Source: Geobacter sp. (GTDB taxonomy: Bacteria > Desulfobacterota > Desulfuromonadia > Geobacterales > Geobacteraceae). Taken from it: 64,000 bases of DNA. Numbering within the stretch: position 1 is the first letter of the stretch; every line of letters begins with the position of its first letter. The DNA lies in the NCBI GenBank assembly GCA_003490025.1, contig DNJC01000018.1, forward strand, positions 2,271-66,270. The letters run 5' to 3'. This document shows, in pieces, positions 33,815-42,807 of the stretch. The position numbers and the translations under genes were made by a program. The notes beneath the pieces are model-generated. The model saw only the letters and a list, made by a program, of their open reading frames with translations. It was not told the origin of the DNA and searched no databases.

Positions 33815-35515
33815 TCAATCCTCGAGCCTGACGACTGCGAATTCCCCTTCGTGATTGAGAACGGCCCAGGCGGTCTTGGTGAAGGGATCGATGCCGTAGG
33901 TGCCCAGGGGGTAACCCGGGTTCCATGACCCCTTGACGAACCTGCTCGCGCCGTCGTGGTTGGCTTCGACCGCGTTGGTCCACTTGCCGGTTGCGTCCTT
34001 CGCCGCCAGGCGGTAGCCGCCGTTGCCCAGATGCAGCCCGTTCACCCGCCGGTCGTCATAGGTCATCGCCAGCACGTACTCGTCGCACTTCTTGCTCTCT
34101 GCCTGGCTCGGCAGGTACCCGTTCAGGTCGAGCCCCCGGGCGGGGTTTTCCCAAAGGCTCAGGTTGTCGGCCATGCCCCAGAGGCGCAGCACCTTGCTCG
34201 CCGCGTTGTCTCCGGTACGCGCCGTCGACCAGCCGGTGTTAACCGTCTTGGTCAGCGGGCGCAGGAGATAGTCGGTCTCGTCGTTGCCGTTCGCGCCGCC
34301 CAGGATCTTGGCCGACGTTCCCTCGAAGCTGTCCTGCACGCAGGTGTAGGACTCGCCGTGGCGGACCTCGAACTGCCTGCCGTTAAGGCTGTACCCGAAG
34401 CTCTCGCGCAGATGGAAGACGAAGGAGCCCGGAGGGAGCACGAGGTCGAGGTCGCCGTAATCGGAGGCGTGGCTGGCGGAGTAGAAGTCGACGGTCACCT
34501 GCGGACCGTCTACGGTGAAGATGTAATAGCCGATGGTGAAGAGTTCCTGCTGCAGAGGCGTTTCGCGGCCGTCGTCGCCGGCCTTGGGGATGTAGAACTT
34601 GTAGCTGTTCGACGAGCAGATGACCTGCCCCACGCTCTCCCTGCCGCTGGAGGTCTTGACGATGGAGCGGTGGTGCATGTGGTCGTGGCCGCCGAACTGG
34701 AAGCGGACACCGTTGGACGCAAGGCTCGCGATGAACTCGTCCCGGGCGGAAGCGTTCGAGGTGAGGTCGGCGCCGAACAGGACGTCCTTGTGGTTCTGGC
34801 CGATCAGGTTCTTGTGCGAGAAGACGAAGGCGTGACTGTCGGAGGGCCTCGACTCGAGCACCGAGTTGACCCAGGCTACCTGGTCCACCATGTTGTTGTT
34901 GCTGCTGCCGTTGAAGCTGGTGCCGTCGGTCCTGGTGAACTGGTCCAGCATGACGCAGCGCACGTTGTCGTAGTCGAAGGCGTAGGAGAGGCCGTCGAGC
35001 CTGGAGCCTGCCGGGTCGCTCGCCGTGGCGGGCATGATCGGGCTCTGAAAGTTCGTTGCGGCGTGCACGTTTGGGCCGTAACCCTTGGTCTGCGGGAAGA
35101 TGAGCGGGAGTTCCTTCGCCGCGGTGGCGCTCGCTTCGTGGTTGCCGCGTAGCGGGAAGAAGCCGATTCCGGCGTTGTACAGGGGCTGGGCGGCCTCTGC
35201 GCGGGTGGGGAGGGTACGCACGCCGTTCACGCTCTCCACGTCCGCCAGGTCGCCCACCTGAATGGCGAACTTCACGTCGTGGTGGATGAACTGCTGGTTC
35301 AGTGCGTTGATGACGGAAACCGCGCACGAACCCGGTTCGCCTCCGGCGTTCAGCCCGGCGCGCCACTGGGTGTCCGCCATGACGCCGAACTTCCACGAGC
35401 CGCTCGAAGCAAGCGCCCTTCTGGGGGTGAGGAGCGGGAAGTGCATCGCCAGCGCGAGGCCCGCCAGCCCCTGACCACTCAACTTCATGAAATCCCTTCT
35501 GTTCAGCTGCTTCAT
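33815..35515 (-). CDS. Tat-exported metallophosphoesterase
   Basis: A 566-residue protein. The N-terminus has a twin-arginine signal (NRRDFMKLSGQGLAGLALAM). The mature protein starts with the calcineurin-like metallophosphoesterase pattern FGVMADTQW, then QVGDLADVE, LRGNHEAS, and FGGHDHMHH, which supply the usual metal ligands. The C-terminal third (about 220 residues) is an additional domain without clear assignment. It likely hydrolyses a phosphate ester in the periplasm. AAGGAGGAAG precedes the ATG. Confidence 0.85.
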   Translation of the reverse strand: MKQLNRRDFMKLSGQGLAGLALAMHFPLLTPRRALASSGSWKFGVMADTQWRAGLNAGGEPGSCAVSVINALNQQFIHHDVKFAIQVGDLADVESVNGVRTLPTRAEAAQPLYNAGIGFFPLRGNHEASATAAKELPLIFPQTKGYGPNVHAATNFQSPIMPATASDPAGSRLDGLSYAFDYDNVRCVMLDQFTRTDGTSFNGSSNNNMVDQVAWVNSVLESRPSDSHAFVFSHKNLIGQNHKDVLFGADLTSNASARDEFIASLASNGVRFQFGGHDHMHHRSIVKTSSGRESVGQVICSSNSYKFYIPKAGDDGRETPLQQELFTIGYYIFTVDGPQVTVDFYSASHASDYGDLDLVLPPGSFVFHLRESFGYSLNGRQFEVRHGESYTCVQDSFEGTSAKILGGANGNDETDYLLRPLTKTVNTGWSTARTGDNAASKVLRLWGMADNLSLWENPARGLDLNGYLPSQAESKKCDEYVLAMTYDDRRVNGLHLGNGGYRLAAKDATGKWTNAVEANHDGASRFVKGSWNPGYPLGTYGIDPFTKTAWAVLNHEGEFAVVRLED

Positions 35516-35653
35516 TTCTTCCTCCTTGGTTTCCTCGATGGGCGCATTCGGTTGGCATGTCCCGGCCTTGGCGGTCTGCTGCTACAGGGACGCGTATACA
35601 ATTACCACGCCGATGTTTCTTCCACGTTTCGGGCGTGATAAATGTTAGTGACA

Positions 35654-35699
35654 TCTCATTTTAATGAGAGGTGAGGGGCGCCGGCCTGGGGCGGCCGGC
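35654..35699. promoter_or_regulatory. two adjacent palindromes upstream of the phosphoesterase gene
   Basis: TCTCATT (35654-35660) and AATGAGA (35663-35669) form a 16-base palindrome. GCCGGCC (35680-35686) and GGCCGGC (35693-35699) form a hairpin. Both lie between ppk1's stop and the start of the phosphoesterase gene. The second could terminate ppk1 transcription and the first could be an operator. No T-tract or promoter could be fixed. Confidence 0.4.
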
Positions 35700-35772
35700 C
35701 AGAGGAGGGTAAACATGGGGGAGGTTGGGTCGAAGGTGGGCGATGTGCGCTATGCGCAGGATGGGCCGGCTT

Positions 35773-37932
35773 TTAGATCCTGATGCGCTTCCCCTTCAAT
35801 ACGGCCTTGGAACGTTGTTCGGCCCGCGCCATCAGGATCTGGTGACTTCCATCGTTGCTTTTCACGTTGGCGGGCATGCGCTGGACGTAATCGCCGTCCG
35901 GCAGCATATCCCAGACCTGGCGCTGGTCCGCATAGTGGAGATCGAGGATAAAGCCGAGTTCCTGCTTGAGTTCCGGGGCTTCGACCGGGATGAGGAGTTC
36001 AATCCGCGCCTCCAGGTTTCGTTTCATCAAGTCGGCCGAACCGATGAAATACTCATCCTCGCCGGCGTTTCGGAAGTGATAGATGCGGGAGTGCTCCATG
36101 AACCGGCCTACCATGCTGATGACCCGGATGTTCTCGGAAAGTCCGGGTATGCCGGGTCGCAAACGGCAGGTGTCACGGACGATGAGGTCTATCTTCACGC
36201 CGGAGAGTGAGGCGCGGTACAGGGCCTCCACGATGTCGCAGTCTTCCAGCGCGTTCATCTTGAAGCGGATAAGCCCTCCTCCCTTTTCCGCGTGCAGTGC
36301 GGCTTCCCTCTCTATCTTTTTCAGGATGGCCTTCTTGAGGTTTCTGGGGGCAAGAATCAGCTTCCCGAAGTTCCGTTTCACGGCGAACCCGGTGGTCAGG
36401 TAGTTGAACAGCTCGGTAACGTCACGGCCGATGGTGTCGTCGCAGGTCATAAGACCGATGTCGCAGAACTCCCGCGACTTCTCCGCGTGGTAGTTGCCGG
36501 TCCCCATGTGGACGTAACGCCGCAACCCGGAGTAATCCTGGCGCACGATCATTATCGCTTTGCAGTACGTTTTCAGCCCGACGACGCCGAAGGTGACGTG
36601 GATGCCGGCCTCCTCCATCGTTTCGGCCAGGTTGATGTTCGCCTGCTCGTCGAAGCGCGCCTTGAGTTCTATGACCACCGCCACCTGCTTGCCGTTGTGG
36701 GCCGCCAGGAGGAGCGAATCGACGATGCAGCTGTTGGCCGAGGTCCGGTAAAGGGTCATCTTGATCCCCGCCACCTTCGGGTCGGACGCGGCTTCCCGCA
36801 GCAGGCGCTCGACCGAGGAACCGAACGACTCGTACGGGTGCTGCAAGAGGATCGCACCTGCATCCCTGACGATATGGAAGATGCTGCGCGACGGATGGAG
36901 CAGATGGTGGTCCACGGGGTAGTAGGGCGGGGCGTGCAGTCTCGGGTGATCGAGGCGCGCGAGTTCCATCAGGTCGCGCATGGCCATCAGGGTGGGGACC
37001 TCGAACACGTCGCTTTCCTCGTTGAGCTGCAGTTCGCTCGCCAACCTGCCGCGGTGCACCTGGCCCATTCCCTTTTCCACCTCGAGCCGGACTATGGGCG
37101 CGAACTTCCGCTCCTTCAGTTCCGACTCGATCATGGCCATCAGGTCCTCTGCATCCTCCTCGTTTTTCTCGGTATTGGCATTGCGGGTCACGCGGAAGAG
37201 TTCGCAGCTTTTCACCTGCATCCCGGGAAAGAGGCCGTCCAGGTTGTGCATGATGACGTCTTCGAGAGGTACGAAATGGTCGCCGCCGCCAACCCTGATG
37301 AAGCGCGGTGTCCCGAATCCGACGGGGACCTTAACCCTGGCGAGAATGGTCTGCCTGCTCTTGGGGTAGCCAAGCGAGACCAGGAGGTTGAGGGAGAGGT
37401 TGGAAATGAAGGGGAACGGGTGGGCCGGATCGATGGACTGCGGCGTCAGAAGGGGGAAGATGTTGGCGTGGTAGTACTGGCCGATCTGCTTCTTCTCCCT
37501 GGCGGATAGCTCGCCGTACGAGGCGAGGACGATCCCCTTGCCGCGAAGAAGCTGCTGCACCACGCGGAAAGCATCCTCCTTGGTCGCATCCAGTTCCCTG
37601 ATCGCGGCGTGGCATTCCTGCACCTGCTGGCGGGGCGTACGGCCGTCGGGGGTGAGTTCCTGCATCCCCGCTCCGATCTGCTGCTTCAGGCCGCCGATGC
37701 GCTTCATGAAGAATTCGTCTATGTTACCGCTTACTATGGCGATGAACTTCAACCGTTCCAGAAGCGGTAAACGCTCGTCCTGAGCCTCGTGCAGCACGCG
37801 GCGCTTGAAGGCGAGCCAGGTGAGTTCGCGGTTCAGGTACCACTGGGACTCTGCGGGGTCGAGGTCCGGCAAGGCTTCGCTGCAAGGGGAAAGCATGCTC
37901 TTCATGGGGCGGCTCCGGTCATTGGTGCTCAT
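35773..37932 (-). CDS. ppk1: polyphosphate kinase 1
   Basis: A 719-residue enzyme that makes polyphosphate from ATP. The start at 37932 has AAGGGT six bases upstream; the longer frame gives an unlikely N-terminus. YLNRELTWLAFKRRVLHEA and NIDEFFMKRIGGL are the N-domain signatures. The phosphorylated histidine is expected at H475 in YVHMGTGNYH. KMTLYRTSANS and IELKARFDEQANI are further family motifs. It ends close to normal length with the C-domain intact. It is separated from the phosphoesterase by 257 bases. Confidence 0.95.
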   Translation of the reverse strand: MSTNDRSRPMKSMLSPCSEALPDLDPAESQWYLNRELTWLAFKRRVLHEAQDERLPLLERLKFIAIVSGNIDEFFMKRIGGLKQQIGAGMQELTPDGRTPRQQVQECHAAIRELDATKEDAFRVVQQLLRGKGIVLASYGELSAREKKQIGQYYHANIFPLLTPQSIDPAHPFPFISNLSLNLLVSLGYPKSRQTILARVKVPVGFGTPRFIRVGGGDHFVPLEDVIMHNLDGLFPGMQVKSCELFRVTRNANTEKNEEDAEDLMAMIESELKERKFAPIVRLEVEKGMGQVHRGRLASELQLNEESDVFEVPTLMAMRDLMELARLDHPRLHAPPYYPVDHHLLHPSRSIFHIVRDAGAILLQHPYESFGSSVERLLREAASDPKVAGIKMTLYRTSANSCIVDSLLLAAHNGKQVAVVIELKARFDEQANINLAETMEEAGIHVTFGVVGLKTYCKAIMIVRQDYSGLRRYVHMGTGNYHAEKSREFCDIGLMTCDDTIGRDVTELFNYLTTGFAVKRNFGKLILAPRNLKKAILKKIEREAALHAEKGGGLIRFKMNALEDCDIVEALYRASLSGVKIDLIVRDTCRLRPGIPGLSENIRVISMVGRFMEHSRIYHFRNAGEDEYFIGSADLMKRNLEARIELLIPVEAPELKQELGFILDLHYADQRQVWDMLPDGDYVQRMPANVKSNDGSHQILMARAEQRSKAVLKGKRIRI

Positions 37933-38463
37933 AGAGACCCTTGTACCGCATTGCCGCGCGACGTGGTGTAACAAGTATGTTAAATCTGGGTGGCTGATGC
38001 TTCATCGTATGCCGGCGGATTGTCCACTGGAACGTCTCCTCAAACCTCGAGCCGAGGTTCCTGCCGTTCTTGAAGAACATGAAAATCTGCTGTTGCACCT
38101 GATCTCGAAGCTCTATGCGCGAATCGTTGATCGTCACCACTGGCCTCACGTTCGGGGTCAAACCTGCGGCTGGTGCTGCTTTAGAGGCTATAGGACACAG
38201 TTCGTGAAGCCTGGTGTACTCAAAGAAATGGAAATTGTATCTATTGCGGCTTGGTCTTGGGGGGCGGCTCTTAACGCCGTTCTTTTACGTCAGCCAGTCG
38301 TTGGACATTAATTGAGGAGGGCAAGGTGGTGCTGACAAAAGGATTGCCGTCAATCTCGCCCCCCGCTGACTTCAAGAAGCAGGGGGGGATTCCACGCATC
38401 CCTAACTAAAAGGCCGCCGCGCTTCGCGACTGGTGCTTAAATTGTCGTCTCTACTGTCAACCG
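37933..38463. other. gap of about 530 bases without a supported gene
   Basis: No frame here has a ribosome site with a recognisable product. Visible structures are a small palindrome at 38043-38059 (AACCTCG/CGAGGTT) and a C6/G6 hairpin at 38359-38387. It lies between ppk1's 5' end and the integrase's 3' end, so it must hold the ppk1 promoter and may include decayed element sequence. Confidence 0.5.
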
Positions 38464-39750
38464 CTAAAGGCAGGCCCTTTTAACTGTTTTTGGATGTATC
38501 AGTGACTCAACGTGTTTGGACCATTTTATCAGAGCAGCTTTTTTTTGCTTGTCATACTTGTACAGGTTGTAGACACTCTTCACCCCGCCCTGGATATGGT
38601 TGAGGACTGCTTCAGCATGTTCTTCGGGGACTCCTATTCTGGCCATTCCGGTCCGCAGGGTGCGGCGCAGGTCTTTCGGGGTCCAGCGCGGCAAACCGAG
38701 ATATTGGTTCGTCTTGTCCTCCGTCAGTTCATGTGAAATTGTGCCGGGTCTCATGCCGCCTTCCGCCTGTGCTCCCCTTCCTCTTCCACGCGCGGGGAAG
38801 ACGTAGTCGCTGTCACTTTTCGGAGGCAGGAAGGATTTCGCCAGAGGAGTCAAATACACCCTGTGGTCGCTTGGGGGACGACTGAGGTTCGGATTGATCT
38901 CAGTCTTGATCCGTCTCCAGTTGATTTGCCACCAGTCTGCCTCTATCTCACTCCACATCATCCCGGTTACTTCGCCGGGTCTCTGCCCCGTCAGGAGCAT
39001 TAAAAGCAGTGCCCGTCCTTTTTCGGTGTCCTTTACCTGTTCCCAAATGATCTTGATCTCCTTATCTGACAATACCCGATCCCCTGATTTGGGTGCTATA
39101 CCGCGAACCTGCTTTTGGACGCCTACAAAAGGGTTAAACAAAGCATGCCCTCGGGCAACAGCGTATTCGAACATGGTCTGCCCAGCTTTTTTTACATTCC
39201 GGGCCTGACCTGGTGCCCGCTTTTGAATGTCTGAAATCAAAGCGATTGCATCCGGCCGGGAAATCGCCTTTACAGGCCGCTGCTCCCAGACCTTAAGAAC
39301 GTCGTTGTTCAATGTCCTGGTCTGTTGTTTAACCGAGCGCGGAACCAGTGATGTTAGGGATTCGAGGTAGAGAGGGATCAACTTCCCTACTGTCATGACC
39401 TCCGGCACCGGCGGCGGTTCCGGAGGCGGGGTTAAGGGATCGATGCCTGCGCCGACCTGGCCAAACGCCGCGGAATACTTCGTTCGCGCTTCAGCAAGGG
39501 TGATGTACGGAGTTCTTGCCTCCGATGGCGGGGCGTAAGGTCCCAAATTCAAAAACCGACGCTTGCCGTTGAAGTGGTACATGTAAAAAAAGGTGATCAT
39601 GCCAGTTTTACGGACCCGGATGCCGAACCCGTGGCGCTCCCGGATATCGTACTCCTTTTCGGGTGGGTGGGTTTTGAGCCACGCCCTCAATGCCTTGAGA
39701 TATATGTCTGTCAAGTCCCCTTTGAGTTCGGGACCTTTATCTTTTGTCAT
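38464..39750 (-). CDS. tyrosine-type site-specific integrase
   Basis: A 428-residue tyrosine recombinase with the layout of the integrases of tRNA-borne islands: N-terminal DUF4102-like arm-binding domain (GFGIRVRKTGMITFFYMYHFNGKRRFL), a core-binding domain, and a catalytic domain with the first arginine in LTGQRPGEVTGMMW, KDLRRT (where His is more usual before DLRR), LNH and the nucleophile in VYNLYKY. GGAGGTG precedes the ATG. A tRNA-Phe 3' fragment lies about 190 bases before its start. Confidence 0.92.
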   Translation of the reverse strand: MTKDKGPELKGDLTDIYLKALRAWLKTHPPEKEYDIRERHGFGIRVRKTGMITFFYMYHFNGKRRFLNLGPYAPPSEARTPYITLAEARTKYSAAFGQVGAGIDPLTPPPEPPPVPEVMTVGKLIPLYLESLTSLVPRSVKQQTRTLNNDVLKVWEQRPVKAISRPDAIALISDIQKRAPGQARNVKKAGQTMFEYAVARGHALFNPFVGVQKQVRGIAPKSGDRVLSDKEIKIIWEQVKDTEKGRALLLMLLTGQRPGEVTGMMWSEIEADWWQINWRRIKTEINPNLSRPPSDHRVYLTPLAKSFLPPKSDSDYVFPARGRGRGAQAEGGMRPGTISHELTEDKTNQYLGLPRWTPKDLRRTLRTGMARIGVPEEHAEAVLNHIQGGVKSVYNLYKYDKQKKAALIKWSKHVESLIHPKTVKRACL

Positions 39751-39760
39751 GGCGCACCTC

Positions 39761-39921
39761 CGTGGCCTTGCGCGTGGCCTCCGCGTGGCTTACGTTATAG
39801 TGGACGTAGGGTAAACTTCGCGAAACATCCTGAAACAAATATTAGGTCCTATGCCTAATTAAGTCAAATAAAACGGCTATTTAATAGCTGTCGGAGCACA
39901 TAGGGAAACATTCGGAAACAA
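39761..39921. repeat. direct repeats between integrase start and attachment site
   Basis: Two near-identical 17-base repeats, GAAACATCCTGAAACAA (39822-39838) and GAAACATTCGGAAACAA (39905-39921), lie between the integrase start and the tRNA fragment. A second set of three CGTGGC motifs is at 39761, 39773 and 39784 just before the integrase. Positions and spacing suit arm-type integrase sites or excisionase/repressor sites. Confidence 0.55.
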
Positions 39922-39937
39922 GCGAAAAGGACTGACC

Positions 39938-39987
39938 AAAGGATTGAAAATCCTCGTGTCGGCGGTTCGATTCCGTCTCTGGCACCA
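39938..39987 (+). pseudogene. 3' fragment of tRNA-Phe, probable attachment site
   Basis: This 50-base stretch reads as the anticodon arm to CCA end of tRNA-Phe: AAGGATTGAAAATCCT (anticodon GAA in loop TTGAAAA), T-arm GGCGGTTCGATTCCGTC and TCTGGCACCA. The 5' half is absent. The acceptor side is one base short, so it is not a functional tRNA. It lies beside the integrase gene, as expected for the duplicated 3' half left when an integrative element uses a tRNA gene. Confidence 0.75.
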
Positions 39988-40001
39988 TTTTTAACAATAA
40001 A

Positions 40002-40039
40002 AACAGGCATCTACGTTTTAGCGTAGGTGCCTGTTTTTT
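40002..40039 (+). terminator. intrinsic terminator after the tRNA fragment
   Basis: AACAGGCATCTACG (40002-40015) pairs with CGTAGGTGCCTGTT (40022-40035) with one G-U pair, followed by a run of seven T. It has the form of a tRNA-gene terminator, which suggests that the sequence to the right of the tRNA fragment was the original downstream flank. Confidence 0.88.
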
Positions 40040-40153
40040 GTTGGCCCTAGCCATCGGCCAGGGTGCCAGATGAGCAAACAGCAGGTCATCTGAGTTGCAG
40101 GTTTCTTCCCGGCAGCCCGGTTAACGGCGCATTAAGATACAGAAAGCATTTAT

Positions 40154-40212
40154 GCGCCATTTATTGGCGCAATGATTGACTTAGTGCGCCAATAGCTGTA
40201 TAGTACTGGCGC
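40154..40212 (+). promoter_or_regulatory. promoter with double GCGCCA/TGGCGC operator
   Basis: TTGACT (40176-40181), a 17-base spacer and TATAGT (40199-40204) form a good sigma-70 promoter. Inverted repeats GCGCCA/TGGCGC occur at 40154-40170 and 40186-40212; one arm lies inside the spacer and the other after the -10. Binding there would block RNA polymerase. The first gene encodes a winged-helix domain, so autoregulation is likely. Confidence 0.75.
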
Positions 40213-40248
40213 GTACCACCACTGTAACTGCCCCTGAGGGATAGGGCC

Positions 40249-41637
40249 ATGCCGAAAAAGTTAGCCATTGATACGGAAGCCCGCATTAGCGCAGAAATTG
40301 CCGGCCACCAAGCAGGGGTCGGCATGGATGCCCTGCATGCTCTGGTGAAAGATGTCATCAGCCGGCGGAGCTTGCAGCGCCGGCTGGCTCAATTCGTTGC
40401 CGAGGGGAAGGTTGTCAGGGAGGGCAACCAACGGGGGGTGCGTTATCGCCTTGCATCGGTTTCAGTAGAGGCCGGTATAACGCTTCCCTTACCTGTCGTC
40501 GAAGCCACTGCAGAAGCCTACATCCCGATTTCGCCGGAAGGCGAAGAAATCAGGGCGCATGTCCGGCAGCCCCGCCAGATGCGGACTCCAGTCGGATATA
40601 ATCAGAGCTTTCTCGAAGCATACTATCCCAACGAAACATGGTATCTCACGGCAGAACTGAGGGAACAACTCCGGCAGATCGGCACACCACCCGATGATGA
40701 GCGGCCGGCGGGAACCTTTGCCCGCGACATTCTGCATCGGCTGCTGATCGATCTTTCCTGGGCTTCATCGCGCCTCGAAGGCAACACCTACAGTCGTCTC
40801 GATACCCAGCGCCTGATTGAACTCGGCCAGGCTGCCGAGGGGAAGGATGCGCTGGAAACCCAGATGATCCTCAACCACAAGGCTGCCATCGAGTTATTGG
40901 TGAATGAAGCAGACCTTGTTGACTTTACTCCCTATTCGGTCTTCAGCCTGCATGCGCTTCTCTCCGATGGCCTCCTGGCGGACGGCAGGGCCTGTGGGAG
41001 GATTCGGCACCGGCCGGTCGACATCGGCGGCAGCGTCTACTTGCCGATTGCCATGCCGCAGAGGCTGGGGGAGCTTTTCAGCATCATCCTTGCCATGGCG
41101 AAAGAGATCCGCGATCCATTCGAACAGGCCTTCTTCGTCATGGTGCATCTGCCCTACCTCCAGCCGTTTGAGGACGTCAACAAGCGCGTTTCCCGACTGG
41201 CTGCCAACATCCCGCTGATCCGGCACAACCTCTGTCCGCTCTCCTTTATCGATGTGCCGGAACGCCCATATGTTGAAGCCATGCTCGGGGTGTACGAGCT
41301 GAACCGGGTTGAACTGCTGCGCGATGTCTTCGTCTGGGCCTATGAACGCTCCTGCCAGCAGTATCTGGCGATCCGCCAGGAACTGGTGCCGCCGGATACC
41401 TTCCGCCTGCGGTACCGGCAAGCACTCAGCGCGGTAGTTAAAACGATTGTTCTTCAACAGCAATCGCCGACCACGGATGTGGTGACGACGACCATTCCAG
41501 CGGAGGTTGCGGAAGAGGATCGCAGCAAGTTTGTAAAACTTGTATTGGAAGAGTTTGAAAATCTGCACGAAGGGAATGCGATACGTTTCGGCATTCGCCC
41601 TTTGGAGTTCGCGGCTTGGCAGGAGAACGCCAAGTAA
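40249..41637 (+). CDS. Fic-domain protein with N-terminal winged helix and degenerate Fic motif
   Basis: A 462-residue protein. The N-terminus (residues 15-75, SRRSLQRRLAQFVAEGKVV then GVRYRLASV) looks like a winged helix-turn-helix. Residues of about 150-400 are a Fic domain. The core motif reads QPFEDVNKRVSR at 305-316. Compared with HxFx(D/E)GNxRxxR the catalytic His is Gln305 and the glycine is Val310. Family AMP-transfer therefore may be lost, and a role as transcription regulator fits the operator upstream. GAGGG precedes the ATG. Confidence 0.85.
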   Translation: MPKKLAIDTEARISAEIAGHQAGVGMDALHALVKDVISRRSLQRRLAQFVAEGKVVREGNQRGVRYRLASVSVEAGITLPLPVVEATAEAYIPISPEGEEIRAHVRQPRQMRTPVGYNQSFLEAYYPNETWYLTAELREQLRQIGTPPDDERPAGTFARDILHRLLIDLSWASSRLEGNTYSRLDTQRLIELGQAAEGKDALETQMILNHKAAIELLVNEADLVDFTPYSVFSLHALLSDGLLADGRACGRIRHRPVDIGGSVYLPIAMPQRLGELFSIILAMAKEIRDPFEQAFFVMVHLPYLQPFEDVNKRVSRLAANIPLIRHNLCPLSFIDVPERPYVEAMLGVYELNRVELLRDVFVWAYERSCQQYLAIRQELVPPDTFRLRYRQALSAVVKTIVLQQQSPTTDVVTTTIPAEVAEEDRSKFVKLVLEEFENLHEGNAIRFGIRPLEFAAWQENAK

Positions 41638-41688
41638 AAGAGCCCTTTTTTGTCTGTCCATCGCCATTTTACCTAGACCATTATTCTC

Positions 41689-42270
41689 ATGACCACGAGA
41701 AAACCAGCCAAATCGACAGGTGCTGCTAAACCGCTCAAAAAGAAACCCTCCTGGAGCGATGTCAAGACAGCCATTGCCAATTTTGAACGCTCGGCACTGA
41801 TTGGTCTCATATCCGACCTGTATGCCTATAGCGCCTCGAACAAAAACTTCCTGCATGCCCGTTTTTCGCTTGGCAGCGATGCACTCAAACCTTACAAAAA
41901 GATTATCGATGATGCTCTCTATCCGGATGTCATTTCCAACAATTCGATTGAAATAGCGACCGCCAAGAAGGCTATATCCGATTATGGCAAGGCGGTGGGC
42001 GATCCGAAAGGGATGCTGGAACTGATGGTGTACTTTGTCGAGTGCGGCACCCGTTTCACTCTCGACTATGGTGATATCGATGAGCATTACTATGCATCTC
42101 TGGAAAGGATGTTTGAAAAGGCCATCAAACTTTTGCTCACGCTTGATGAGGCAACTATTGACGACTTCTATGACCGTTTCGAGGATCTGGTGACATCAAC
42201 CCGAAATATCGGATGGGGATTTCACGATACGTTGGGCGACATTTTCTATGAGGCCTTCCCGGAGGAGTGA
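41689..42270 (+). CDS. DUF6155-like hypothetical protein
   Basis: A 193-residue protein, lysine-rich at the N-terminus and mostly alpha-helical. It resembles DUF6155 proteins in outline (ALIGLISDLYAYSASNKNFL, LKPYKKIIDDALYPD, then YGDIDEHYYASLERMFEKA). Function is unknown. It starts 51 bases after the Fic-like gene in a probable operon. No ribosome site is clear. Confidence 0.6.
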   Translation: MTTRKPAKSTGAAKPLKKKPSWSDVKTAIANFERSALIGLISDLYAYSASNKNFLHARFSLGSDALKPYKKIIDDALYPDVISNNSIEIATAKKAISDYGKAVGDPKGMLELMVYFVECGTRFTLDYGDIDEHYYASLERMFEKAIKLLLTLDEATIDDFYDRFEDLVTSTRNIGWGFHDTLGDIFYEAFPEE

Positions 42271-42274
42271 CAGC

Positions 42275-42759
42275 ATGCCACGCATGAAAAAACCGCACAT
42301 CGCCACTCTCGATGAAGTCGTCATCACGCGCGACGGCGATTGTGGCGTGATCGACTTTCGCGCCCCACTGTGGGCGGTATGAATTTGAAAATCGGACCTG
42401 AAGTGTCCCTAATGACGGATCAGGAAATCCTGGAATGCTACAATGAGGTAATCCGGGCCATGCAGCGCTCCGTTGCTTCGTACAAGCACCGGGCAGTAGA
42501 GGTCCCGCCCGGGAAAGATCAGGTTCGCTATTCCGAGCAGTGTGACCAGTGGGTTCCGCGCGGGGATGTGCTGCGCTGCGTGATCCATGACGAAGCGGGG
42601 CGGCGTCCGGTCATTGAGATTGACGACAGGGAGTTCACTCTCGAGGAATTCGGCACCATGTTGACCACCTTTTCAGGGTGGGGAATGCGTATCGTCTTTG
42701 TCCCGGATACTGACCTGGAAAAGCGCCCTGTAATTGTGGTGAAGGACCCGAAACATTGA
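42275..42759 (+). pseudogene. hypothetical gene interrupted by a one-base frameshift
   Basis: The ATG at 42275 has GGAGGAG upstream and encodes MPRMKKPHIATLDEV... then stops after 35 codons. The reading frame from about 42360 continues as VGGMNLKIGPEVSLM and runs to the stop at 42759. Restoring one C in the CCCC run near 42363-42366 joins the two as ...DFRAPTVGGMNLK, an uninterrupted protein of about 161 residues. Either the gene is broken, or the read has a homopolymer error. The family is not recognised. Confidence 0.75.
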
Positions 42760-42807
42760 TGCTCCCAAGGGATGCGGGAGTCCTGTACATGTTGGAGTGA
42801 GGAACCG

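Noticed and set aside
37805..38311. 168-codon plus-strand frame
   Set aside because: Its first part runs antisense into ppk1, the rest has no recognisable domain and no ribosome site.
38359..38387. terminator of the integrase gene
   Set aside because: The C6/G6 hairpin has no T-tract on the minus strand and is about 75 bases beyond the stop.
39938..39987. functional tRNA-Phe
   Set aside because: Only the 3' half is present and the acceptor side is one base short.
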